A stretch of 49,548 bases of DNA from Chromatiales bacterium. GTDB lineage: Bacteria > Pseudomonadota > Gammaproteobacteria > Xanthomonadales > SZUA-36. Where the stretch lies: assembly GCA_024640025.1 (NCBI GenBank), contig JAHEFT010000005.1, positions 1-49,548 on the forward strand, given 5' to 3'. Positions 41,848 through 49,548 of the stretch are shown piece after piece. The notes below the pieces were generated by a model that saw only the letters and a program-made list of their open reading frames with translations, was not told the origin of the DNA and searched no databases. Numbering within the stretch: position 1 is the first letter of the stretch; every line of letters begins with the position of its first letter. Made by a program: the position numbers and the translations under genes.

Positions 41848-44800
41848 ATGAAATTGAGCACAACCTTCATTTCTGCACTTATCGGCTGCTTCCTGCTGGT
41901 GAATATTCCAGCGTCATCTGCAATTGCAGATTCGGGCGAGGAAAATACCGCCTGGACCGGGCCCAACTGGGACCGCGATCTGGCTTTGCAGGCTGCGGCA
42001 CGGTTCGATACCAGCCATGAAGCCGAAGAACTCCTGGAACTGGTAAGAAACCCGGCCGGGGCAGCCGCGCTCGAAGCGCTGCAGCAGATTGACTCACGTA
42101 CGGACTGGCCGGGACCTGCCCGCGAAGCCACCCTGCTGCAGTTCACCAACAAGCTGCGAGCCCTGGCGCCGTTTTCCATCGATTCCGAAGTGCTGGACTT
42201 CCTGATCAGCCATGAAAACCAGGTCCTGGTCGCTCATGAAGAATTACCCACGGTTGCCGTGCCCCTGTTTCCCATACGTGCTGCGGCGATGGGCCTGGTT
42301 CACCAATGGACGCGACAGCAGGCCCGATCTGATGCGAAAGAGCTTGCAGCCAGCGACCCACGTCAACTGGTAAGCCTCTATGCTGCCAGCAAGGACCCGA
42401 ACATCCGGGCCGGCATCGAGGATGCCGCTGATGACGTCGATAGGTTAACGGTGAAGGCTTTACTCGAAATCGGAATGCCGCTGCTTGCCAGCAAACCCGA
42501 ACTCACTGGACTGATGGGTGCATTAGCCCTGAAGACAGGTGATCTGAACGTCATGTCCCGGGTGTTGAGCCAGGGGGCTGGCGCTGCACTGGTGGAGGTC
42601 AGCCGGCAGGCCAGTCGGCGACTATCCGGGGCTGACCTGGACCAGTTGATGCTGGCGACGATTGACCAGGCGCCGGCAGCTACGACAGCCCTGCTGGCCG
42701 CTGAAATGGCCCGGCAGGGCAAGGATAAGCGCGACGGCGGAAACCAGCTTCTGGAAGAGTCTGAAAGACCGGAGTTTGGCGTCACAGAGGCAGAGGCCGA
42801 CGCTACGATCGAATACTGGACAGAACAGGACGGTGTTCTGGGTCTTGGCTACCCCGTGCCCCTGCCGGTTGATACTCCGTTGCCTTTTGACGGCTTTCGC
42901 AGCTACAACGGATTACATGCACGCCACCAGGGTTTGATGTCGACGAATTCAATCGTCCACGGCGAAGTCGTCGGAACCACCCATAACGGCCGCGAAATCT
43001 GGGCTTACCGAATCGGCGACAGCGACCTGCTCAGCCGGGATGGCCGGCTTGAGCCCGCAACCCTGACCAATGGCGGCATTCATGCCCGGGAGTGGCAGAC
43101 ACCCGAGGTCGTCACAGGGATTATGGAACTGTTCGTCGAAAAGCAGGGCGATCATCACTTTTATGACTTTCTGCTGGACAACGTCAACATGGTGCTTCTG
43201 CCGGTGCAAAACGTGGATGGATTTGTCCAGACCCAGCGCTACCCGGACCAGAACTGGCTGCGCTCGGATCCCTTTGACCCCGAAAATGATCCGCAACCCT
43301 CACCGCGCGACGGTCGCATGCGACGGAAAAATATGCCCGGCGTTGATGAAATCCTGACGACTTTCGACGATCATCTGTTCGGCATAGACCTGAACCGTAA
43401 TAACCCGCCTCTCTGGAGTACCAACCTGAACCGTTCGTCACCTGACAGCCGTTCACTGGTCTATCACGGTGCGGCTCCGCATTCCGAGCCCGAGGCGAAG
43501 GCCCTGGTCGCGGCTTCTGAACTCGGGCCGGCCAGCCAGCTTCGTGCTTTTACGGACGTGCATTCCTTTTCCCAGGTGTTCTATTTCCACCGCACGTCCA
43601 ACCAGCGCCTGTCCAGAAACACCATCGATTTGCTCCACACCATGGCTGATCACAATGCGGCCCTGCCCGATGGATCGCTATACCTGTTCAACACCAGCCC
43701 CTACGTGGGTATTGACCAGGGCTTCGGAATGACCAACGAGTATTTCACGACCAGCCTTGGCATCCCCGCCTGGGGCGTTGAAGTGGAGCCCAGCCAGGGT
43801 CAGCCGGGATTTCCGGACAACCCTCCGGGATGCGGTGCAGATTATGGCGGCCTGGCCCGCAATTGCCATGATGGTTTCATTCTCCCGGAATCCCAAATTC
43901 GCCGGGTACGGGAAGAACTGGCTCGCAGTTTTGCTGCGGCCTATTACCAGCAGGCCGGGCCACCCTCCATTGCCGCCGTCCGGTTTGTGGATAGCGCTAC
44001 CCAGGCCGTCGTATTCGAAGCGGAATGGGATCCGGCGGGAGAGGACCACCGGGAACTGTACGTTAACCAGGTCCAGCCTCTTGAACTGGGCAGGGATTAC
44101 ACGTTCTGGGTCGCCTATGACCGGCCGATGCGCTGGCGTGAAGGGGGTGAAGTTACCCGCTTCCCGGGGCAACCTTCCTCGACGCTTGATTTTTTCGCTG
44201 GCGCTTTTGTCGGCGACAGCTCTTTGACGAGCAGCCAGGACGATCCCCGTTGGGTCAATGTACCGGGCGATGCTCCGGGTGGTTACTTCCGTTACCGGGA
44301 CGACACTCTGGCCGTGGAATTCAGCTTCCCCCGGGATGAAACAAACCTCGGCCTGGTAACGGCAGATAGACCGGTTACCCTGCACAACAGCACTACCAAT
44401 ATGACCGGGCAGTCGCTGGATAGCGATCCTTCAACAACGATTTCATGGGCAGCCGGCGGTTGGGCGGGATATGAAGATGACAGCGGTCTTGCAAACGATA
44501 ACGGCGGAACAGACCAAACGATCCAGTTCACACTAAGCCCGAACACCCAGCTCGCCCCGTTCGTGGTCGAACCCGGAAGCTCGGCCGCGTGGTACGACCC
44601 CGACCACGAAGGAGAGGGTTTCCTGATCGAAATACTGGCTGGTAACCGGGCTGTCATGTATTGGTTCACCTTCGATGAAACCGGTGAACAGGCCTGGTAC
44701 GTGGCCAATGGTGAAGTTCGGGGCAACCGCCTGCTGTTTCCGCAAATCATCCAGACATCCGGTGGCGGATTCGGGCCCGGGTTCGACCCCGATACCGTGG

Positions 44801-45339
44801 TAAAAACCGTTGTCGGTTCGGCAACCTTCCTGTATGAATCCTGCTCTACCGGCACCATGGTTTATCAACTGCCCGGCCGCAAGGGCCGCTTCAAACTGGA
44901 GCGGCTGTCCCGGGTCATGGGCGCCAATTGCGGGGACTTCCTTGGCCCGCCGCCTACCCCCGAGGCCTCTGAAAGTGGATCCTGGTACAACCCCTCGCAG
45001 GACGGGCACGGCTTCGTGATCGAAGTGCTGCTCAATGGCGACGTGCTGGCCTACTGGTATACCTACGATCAGAACGGCAACCAGGCCTGGGTATTCGGTG
45101 TGGGTGTCATTGAAAACGGCGAGTTGGTGATTCCCGAAGCCTTCCGGACACGGGGGCCGGCTTTTGGACCTGATTTCAATCCGGACGATCTTGAATTGAT
45201 TCCCTGGGGAGAAATGCGGTTTGATTTGTCCTGCAATGCCGGAGAAATGAGTTATAACAGCACAGTCGCGGAATTCGGCGCGGACAATATCGATCTCGAA
45301 CGGCTCACAGCGCTCGCCGGGCTGGCTTGCGACAACTGA
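41848..45339 (+). CDS. Exported M14 zinc carboxypeptidase with two C-terminal repeats
   Basis: 1163 residues from ATG 41848 (AGGAG site); signal peptide 1-30. A helical N-terminal region (about 35-310), rich in Leu/Ala and possibly HEAT-like, precedes the peptidase. The M14 zinc site is GGIHAREW (His412, Glu415) and DVHSFSQ (His572), with the catalytic Glu in WGVEVEPS (Glu645 or Glu647). This matches the carboxypeptidase A family, here with a large propeptide-like N-terminus and long insertions. After a beta domain (about 700-900) come two copies of a domain of about 130 residues, starting AAWYDPDHEGEGFLIEILAG (Trp915) and SGSWYNPSQDGHGFVIEVLL (Trp1046). Each has a following WYTYDxxGxQAW-type core and conserved Cys pairs. 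These domains occur at the ends of exported proteins of Xanthomonadales-like bacteria and may bind the cell surface or substrate. The protein is periplasmic or secreted. Confidence 0.92.
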   Translation: MKLSTTFISALIGCFLLVNIPASSAIADSGEENTAWTGPNWDRDLALQAAARFDTSHEAEELLELVRNPAGAAALEALQQIDSRTDWPGPAREATLLQFTNKLRALAPFSIDSEVLDFLISHENQVLVAHEELPTVAVPLFPIRAAAMGLVHQWTRQQARSDAKELAASDPRQLVSLYAASKDPNIRAGIEDAADDVDRLTVKALLEIGMPLLASKPELTGLMGALALKTGDLNVMSRVLSQGAGAALVEVSRQASRRLSGADLDQLMLATIDQAPAATTALLAAEMARQGKDKRDGGNQLLEESERPEFGVTEAEADATIEYWTEQDGVLGLGYPVPLPVDTPLPFDGFRSYNGLHARHQGLMSTNSIVHGEVVGTTHNGREIWAYRIGDSDLLSRDGRLEPATLTNGGIHAREWQTPEVVTGIMELFVEKQGDHHFYDFLLDNVNMVLLPVQNVDGFVQTQRYPDQNWLRSDPFDPENDPQPSPRDGRMRRKNMPGVDEILTTFDDHLFGIDLNRNNPPLWSTNLNRSSPDSRSLVYHGAAPHSEPEAKALVAASELGPASQLRAFTDVHSFSQVFYFHRTSNQRLSRNTIDLLHTMADHNAALPDGSLYLFNTSPYVGIDQGFGMTNEYFTTSLGIPAWGVEVEPSQGQPGFPDNPPGCGADYGGLARNCHDGFILPESQIRRVREELARSFAAAYYQQAGPPSIAAVRFVDSATQAVVFEAEWDPAGEDHRELYVNQVQPLELGRDYTFWVAYDRPMRWREGGEVTRFPGQPSSTLDFFAGAFVGDSSLTSSQDDPRWVNVPGDAPGGYFRYRDDTLAVEFSFPRDETNLGLVTADRPVTLHNSTTNMTGQSLDSDPSTTISWAAGGWAGYEDDSGLANDNGGTDQTIQFTLSPNTQLAPFVVEPGSSAAWYDPDHEGEGFLIEILAGNRAVMYWFTFDETGEQAWYVANGEVRGNRLLFPQIIQTSGGGFGPGFDPDTVVKTVVGSATFLYESCSTGTMVYQLPGRKGRFKLERLSRVMGANCGDFLGPPPTPEASESGSWYNPSQDGHGFVIEVLLNGDVLAYWYTYDQNGNQAWVFGVGVIENGELVIPEAFRTRGPAFGPDFNPDDLELIPWGEMRFDLSCNAGEMSYNSTVAEFGADNIDLERLTALAGLACDN

Positions 45340-45465
45340 CCGGCCAAATCACAAAAGAGGCATCCTGCCGGCCGGCCAGACCATAAAGAAAGAGATGCGG
45401 CTTTCCGGATCACCCGGCTGACAACTGTATCGACGTTTGACCCGGATTGCTATGATGGTTGGATC

Positions 45466-47337
45466 ATGACTTCAACGACTTCTTTCACATACGACATACA
45501 GGCAACCCAGTCCCTGGGCGGTACGCAGCAGCCGGAGCTTTTTGCCCTGGCCCCCGTTACTAAATTCTCACTCCCGGACCACACGGTACTGGTGCGGAAT
45601 CCACAAAACAGCCGGGAAATGGTCCTCACGGCGGAAGTCATGAGTGCGATGGATCGCTGCGATACATTCAAAACGCTGGACGAGCATGTGTCGGTCCTGA
45701 TGGAGGGTGGCGACCAGAGCAATAACAAGCGAAATGCGATTGCCGATGTTGTGCGGGCTGTTCACCAGGGGGGGCTGACCGTTTCCGCAGGGGAAATCTG
45801 CGCCAGGTTGAATCCTGACCATGACAGTGCTCCCCTTGCGGCGCTTCCTATTGTTGTCATCATCACCTGCGACCGTCCGAAGGCGTTGAAACGCCTGCTG
45901 GAATCTTTGCTGGCTGTTTGCGACTTATCACAGGTGAAGCGCGTTTTTGTCGTTGATGATTCCCGGGATCCGGGCAACGCGTCGTTAAACCGGACCAACA
46001 CGCTGGAGTGCAATAAGCAGTCAGTAACCGAAATTATTTACTTTGGAGCAAGTGCAGCAAGAGATTTGGAGCAGAATCTGATAAGGAGACTGCCCCAACA
46101 CGAAAATGAAATTCGCTTTCTCATTGGCCGGGAGCAATGGAAGAACCATTATTCCGCCGGAGTCGCCCGAAATTACAGCCTCCTCCTGTCTATCGGAAGC
46201 CCAGTCGTCGTTTTTGATGACGATGCTCTTTGCAGGGCCCATGATTCGCCTTTTAGCGAGACCGGACTTGAATTCTCGACACATCGAAGACAGGCTCATT
46301 TTTTCAAGCTACAGGACCAGGCAGAATTTCCGCAGCCCTGCGACGACCCTGACCCGGTTCGGCGTCATATGCGCTGCCTTGGACTATCAGTCCCCGGGGC
46401 TCTGAACGTGCTGGGTTCGAAAACGCTGGATCAGAATGCATTAAGATCCGCGGATGCCAGTTTTGTGCAAAGGATCGATCAACATTCAAAAATACTGATC
46501 ACTGAATGTGGAACACTCGGTGACCCGGGCACGGCCTCCGATAGGTGGGTAGCGACCGTCCCCTCCAAATCACTCCGGCGCCTGCTGGAGGACCCGGCCC
46601 GGATAGAGTCTGCGCTGGGTCGCCGCAACTGCTGGTTAGGCATGGAACGCCCGACTTTCACGCCCAAAGCCAACATGTCCCAGGTCACGGGCATTGACAA
46701 TCGGGACCTTCTGCCGCCGTATGTTCCCATTGAACGCGGCCAGGATAAAATTTTCGGGAACACCCTGCACTACCTGTTCCCGAACAGTGTCTGCCTGAAC
46801 TACGCCTGGGCAATTCCCCATCTGCCGATTCCACCCCGGCAACCTTCGACTATTGATAATGAGTCAGTCGGGGTTGCAACTTTCCCTGGCGATATCACCT
46901 CACAGATCATCGCCAAAATGCAGTCCTGCGAGGCTGAAGACCCTGGTCTTCGTCTTGAATACCTGGCAACCCTGATGCGGGACCTGGCAAACAGCCCTAA
47001 AAAGTTCATCAGAAACCTGAACTCAGAAACCTGGCTCGAATACAAATTGTCCTACATCGTAAAACTTCAATCCGTTCTTGAGGCAAGTAAGGGAGCTCCG
47101 CAATCCTGGGTAACCTTTCTACAGAAATCGATTCAGAAATTTCAGGCGGCTTCGTCCGACCCGCCCATCCTTGCAAAAACCGGAGACTTCCCTTTGCCGC
47201 CGGGGAGCGATGACCTGGTAGAGTTCTGGCAATCCAACTGGAACAGCTTTGGACGAGGACTTTTGGCCTGGCCTGATATCAGGCGGGAAGCCAAAACCGT
47301 TGTCGACGCAACATTTCCGCTCAACCCCGCGCCCTGA
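45466..47337 (+). CDS. Predicted RRE (PqqD-like)-glycosyltransferase fusion
   Basis: 623-residue cytoplasmic protein. Residues 25-115 (FALAPVTKFSLPDHTVLVRN, then MVLTAEVMSAMDRCDTFKTL, DEHVSVLM, ADVVRAVHQGGLT) fit the PqqD/RiPP-recognition-element pattern of a small winged helix: three strands, an LTxE helix, a D-x-F/C step and a closing helix before a GLL/GGL turn. From 127 (LPIVVIITCDRPKALKRLLESL) a GT-A-like fold follows: a Rossmann start, FVVDDSRDPG (161-170) and the metal-binding VVVFDDDALC (247-256). The rest (to 623) is unassigned and contains a Trp-rich C-terminus. RREs bind leader peptides of RiPP precursors, so the fusion suggests leader-guided glycosylation of a peptide. No precursor was found nearby. 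A weak TATGAT at 45451 and no good Shine-Dalgarno precede the ATG. The RRE call is from pattern only. Confidence 0.72.
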   Translation: MTSTTSFTYDIQATQSLGGTQQPELFALAPVTKFSLPDHTVLVRNPQNSREMVLTAEVMSAMDRCDTFKTLDEHVSVLMEGGDQSNNKRNAIADVVRAVHQGGLTVSAGEICARLNPDHDSAPLAALPIVVIITCDRPKALKRLLESLLAVCDLSQVKRVFVVDDSRDPGNASLNRTNTLECNKQSVTEIIYFGASAARDLEQNLIRRLPQHENEIRFLIGREQWKNHYSAGVARNYSLLLSIGSPVVVFDDDALCRAHDSPFSETGLEFSTHRRQAHFFKLQDQAEFPQPCDDPDPVRRHMRCLGLSVPGALNVLGSKTLDQNALRSADASFVQRIDQHSKILITECGTLGDPGTASDRWVATVPSKSLRRLLEDPARIESALGRRNCWLGMERPTFTPKANMSQVTGIDNRDLLPPYVPIERGQDKIFGNTLHYLFPNSVCLNYAWAIPHLPIPPRQPSTIDNESVGVATFPGDITSQIIAKMQSCEAEDPGLRLEYLATLMRDLANSPKKFIRNLNSETWLEYKLSYIVKLQSVLEASKGAPQSWVTFLQKSIQKFQAASSDPPILAKTGDFPLPPGSDDLVEFWQSNWNSFGRGLLAWPDIRREAKTVVDATFPLNPAP

Positions 47338-47415
47338 CGGGATAAGGGATAAAATATTCCATTAACCGTCATATGAGACACATGCTCATTTCTCGATCAA
47401 CCAGGGAGAATAGAT

Positions 47416-48120
47416 ATGGCTGAAAATTCTTATTCCGTTTTCAATGCACTGGCCGATATTTTTGCCGCACCCGGCGAGGCGTTCGATGAAATAAAATCGC
47501 ATACATCATGGCTTTGGTGGCCTTTGCTGATAAACATTTTGCTGGCCTGTGGCCTGTATGCCTACTATTACAACTGGGTGGATTTCCCCTGGCTTATCGA
47601 AGAAACCATCCGTCAGATTCCCGCTGAAAACCGGGCTGAAAGTGCGCAGGCGGTTCGGCAATTCATGCAACCCGCCATCAGCATGTGGACGACCATCGCC
47701 GCCATCGTGGTAATGAGCTTCCTCATTTACCTGATCATGGCCACATATCTCCTGCTCGCCAACAAGCTGACCTCCGGATCAGACATCCGGTTTGGCCAGT
47801 GGTTTTCATTCACTGTATGGACTAATTTTGTCAGCGTCATCGGCACGCTGGCAGGCTTCATGGTCATTTTTCTTTCGGACTCGAACCAGGTTGCAGCAGA
47901 GGGCTTACAGGTATTTTCGATCAACTCTTTGCTGCTGCATGTGGCACCGGGCGAGCCCTGGTTCCGCTGGGCCAGTTCCCTGGGGCTGTTAAATTTCTGG
48001 ACCGTCTTCCTGACCAGTATCGGCTACGCCCGCTGGACCAAATCCTCAATGGTGAAATCCACGATCATCGCTGTATTACCCCTGGCCGCCATATTCGGCA
48101 TCTGGGCATTGACAATTTAG
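47416..48120 (+). CDS. Yip1-domain inner-membrane protein
   Basis: 234 residues, ATG with AGGGAG seven bases upstream. The soluble N-terminus (FNALADIFAAPGEAFDEIKS) is the pattern that starts Yip1-family proteins. Five or so membrane helices follow (WLWWPLLINILLACGLYAYY, ISMWTTIAAIVVMSFLIYLI, FGQWFSFTVWTNFVSVIGTL, a fourth near LGLLNFWTVFLTSIGY, a fifth near TIIAVLPLAAIFGIWALTI). Yip1 proteins in eukaryotes organise membrane traffic; in bacteria their role is unclear. Its TAG stop shares a G with the GTG start of the ThiF-type gene (TAGTG), a translational coupling. It lies 78 bases after the RRE-glycosyltransferase gene. Confidence 0.88.
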   Translation: MAENSYSVFNALADIFAAPGEAFDEIKSHTSWLWWPLLINILLACGLYAYYYNWVDFPWLIEETIRQIPAENRAESAQAVRQFMQPAISMWTTIAAIVVMSFLIYLIMATYLLLANKLTSGSDIRFGQWFSFTVWTNFVSVIGTLAGFMVIFLSDSNQVAAEGLQVFSINSLLLHVAPGEPWFRWASSLGLLNFWTVFLTSIGYARWTKSSMVKSTIIAVLPLAAIFGIWALTI

Positions 48121-49223
48121 TGGCCGGGCTGCCGGACCTCGCACGGTACCACCGGCAAATGCTGCTGCCGGGTTTTGGCGAGGGTGGGCAGCGTAAACTC
48201 CTCGGTTCAACTGCACTGATCCTGGGGTGCGGCGCCCTGGGAACGGTATCCGCCAACATGCTGGCGCGCGCGGGAGTCGGGCACCTGGTCATCATTGACC
48301 GGGATTTCATCGAGCTGACCAATCTGCAGAGACAGGTTCTGTTTGACGAAGAGGATGTCGCCGATGCTATTCCCAAGGCAGAGGCGGCGAAGCGCAAGAT
48401 TGCACGGATCAATTCACAGATCAAAGTCACCGCCATCATCGATGACATCAACTTTCAGAACATCGGGCGATTTACAGCGGGCGCGGATATTCTGATTGAC
48501 GGGCTCGATAACTTCGAGACCCGTTACCTTGTCAATGATTGCGCGGTGAAGTCCGGCATCCCGTACGTTTATGGCGGAGCGGTGGGCACGACTGGCCTGG
48601 CCTATACGATTCTTCCGCATACCCGCAATGGGGACGCTTTCTGGGAAACGGCTCCTGGCGGAAACAGGGCGACCCCGTGTCTGCGCTGCCTGTTCGAAGA
48701 AGCGCCGCCTCCGGGTGAGAGCCCAACCTGCGACACCGCGGGTGTTCTCGGCCCGGCTGTCTCCATCGTCGCCAATTTCCAGGTTACCGAGGCATTGAAA
48801 ATCCTGACCGGCAACCTGGACCAGGTTTCCCCTACGCTGCTGAACATCGATCTCTGGACCAACTCCCTGGCCCAATTGAACGTCAGCGGTATCCGGAATA
48901 AGGTCGATTGCCCGTGTTGCAAGCACCGCAACTTCGAGTATCTGGAAGGCAAAGCAGGGTCCAGGGCGACCACTCTTTGTGGGAGCGACACGATCCAGCT
49001 CACGCACCGGCAGCTGGGTGAAAAGCTCAACCTGGAGGAGATCGCGCGGCATCTCGGCCGGCACGGTCCGCTGAAAGTCAATGAATTCATGGTCCGTACC
49101 AAGCTTTTTGACAACGGCCGGGAGTTTGAGCTAACGCTGTTTGCAGACGGCCGCGCTATCGTAAAAGGAACCCGTGAACCCAGTGTGGCACGGGGAGTGT
49201 ACTCGAAATACGTGGGAAATTAA
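48120..49223 (+). CDS. ThiF/MoeB-type E1-like adenylyltransferase
   Basis: 367-residue cytoplasmic protein starting with GTG that overlaps the Yip1 stop. The E1 fold is complete: YHRQMLLPGFG (10-20), the ATP loop LILGCGALGT (33-42), IDRDFIELTNLQRQVLFDE (59-77), DGLDNFETRYLVND (127-140), zinc ligands CLRC (187-190) and CPCC (264-267), and SPTCDTAGVLGP (201-212), whose Cys204 aligns with the active cysteine of ThiF. It adenylates the C-terminal glycine of a ubiquitin-like sulfur carrier (ThiS/MoaD type). There is no rhodanese domain; the C-terminal 90 residues (LCGSDTIQL, VNEFMVRTKLF, ELTLFADGRAIVKGTREP) are the short domain common to many bacterial ThiF-family proteins. No thi or moa gene is adjacent, so the carrier is unknown. 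Confidence 0.93.
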   Translation: MAGLPDLARYHRQMLLPGFGEGGQRKLLGSTALILGCGALGTVSANMLARAGVGHLVIIDRDFIELTNLQRQVLFDEEDVADAIPKAEAAKRKIARINSQIKVTAIIDDINFQNIGRFTAGADILIDGLDNFETRYLVNDCAVKSGIPYVYGGAVGTTGLAYTILPHTRNGDAFWETAPGGNRATPCLRCLFEEAPPPGESPTCDTAGVLGPAVSIVANFQVTEALKILTGNLDQVSPTLLNIDLWTNSLAQLNVSGIRNKVDCPCCKHRNFEYLEGKAGSRATTLCGSDTIQLTHRQLGEKLNLEEIARHLGRHGPLKVNEFMVRTKLFDNGREFELTLFADGRAIVKGTREPSVARGVYSKYVGN

Positions 49224-49548
49224 GATGGCTGGCAGGCACCTGAATTTGATCGATTATTTGGAGAGTATTCATGGCAGGAATTCGCCCGGGTCTGGCATCT
49301 CGAGCCCTCGTTGACCGACCCTGAAACGGTATTCGCCGGGGTGGAGGATGCGGCACTGTTCAAGTCAACGAACGGCGGGGTTTCCTGGCAGGAACTGGCC
49401 GGTCTGCGCGGGCACGATTCCGGTCCAGGCTGGCAACCAGGCGCCGGCGGCATGTGCCTGCATACGATAGTTCTGGATCCGACGAATGCCGGAGGTTGGA
49501 CACTGTGTACACCGCATCGCGATCCACCCGAAAAATCCGGATGTGCTG
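49224..49548 (+). pseudogene. Decayed BNR/VPS10-type propeller gene, continues past edge
   Basis: The frame directly after the TAA of the ThiF-type gene, without any start codon, reads as the middle of a BNR-propeller protein: [90 protein letters not shown]. Just after this, around 49490, the match continues in another frame with [20 protein letters not shown], a segment that in such proteins occurs some tens of residues further on. A deletion with frame change is therefore likely, together with loss of the 5' end. No signal peptide, ribosome site or in-frame start is present. The rest lies beyond the window, so decay of the whole gene is inferred. Confidence 0.6.

Noticed and set aside
45437-45456. 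TTGACC followed by TATGAT upstream of the RRE-glycosyltransferase gene
   Set aside because: The spacer is only 8 bases, too short for a sigma70 promoter; the TATGAT alone is weak evidence.

Overview
The window reads as chromosomal DNA of a moderately GC-rich, aerobic, Gram-negative gammaproteobacterium, probably marine or soil-dwelling with a peptide- and osmolyte-degrading lifestyle. Evidence for this: an rlmJ gene and a yehS-type gene (both typical of Gammaproteobacteria), two large TonB-dependent receptors, a TRAP transporter, and many exported or lipoprotein hydrolases (S9, M14, CocE/NonD, alpha/beta hydrolase, EEP phosphatase, BNR/VPS10 propeller). No rRNA, tRNA, CRISPR array, insertion sequence or prophage gene was seen. 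No gene-free stretch exceeds about 230 bases. A family-level placement (for example near Woeseiales) is only a guess.

Region 1-5.8 kb (minus strand): a tightly packed operon of two different ATP-grasp ligases, an S51/cyanophycinase-like amidohydrolase and two esterases, joined by 4-base overlaps or tiny gaps. It looks like a make-and-break system for an unknown amide- or peptide-like metabolite. A yehS-like gene lies just upstream. Region 5.9-10.9 kb (plus): an exported BNR propeller protein and a CadC-like membrane regulator with a possibly leaderless start. Region 11.0-14.8 kb (plus): a complete TatT-type TRAP transporter (lipoprotein, binding protein, fused DctQ-DctM permease). Region 14.8-17.8 kb (minus): a LysM gene remnant, a small exported protein, a DUF2092 protein and an MscS channel.

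Region 17.9-24 kb: a small sulfotransferase, an S9 peptidase, rlmJ and a dimethylglycine/sarcosine-dehydrogenase-like flavoprotein. Region 24-34 kb: two TonB-dependent receptors flanking an alpha/beta hydrolase, a lipoprotein EEP-family phosphodiesterase and a CocE/NonD hydrolase. Region 34-41.7 kb (minus): a TPR-sulfotransferase, a short exported ORF that looks like an internally deleted PAP2 phosphatase, a translationally coupled OYE flavoprotein-Rieske oxygenase pair, and a long exported Tyr/Gly-rich repeat protein. Region 41.8-49.5 kb (plus): an M14 carboxypeptidase with two C-terminal repeat domains, a predicted PqqD-like (RRE)-glycosyltransferase fusion, a Yip1 membrane protein, a ThiF/MoeB-type E1 enzyme, and a decayed BNR-propeller gene running off the end.

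The two most interesting loci are the ATP-grasp/S51/esterase operon and the RRE-glycosyltransferase fusion lying next to an E1-like enzyme. The predicted functions rest on motifs read by eye; no database search was possible.
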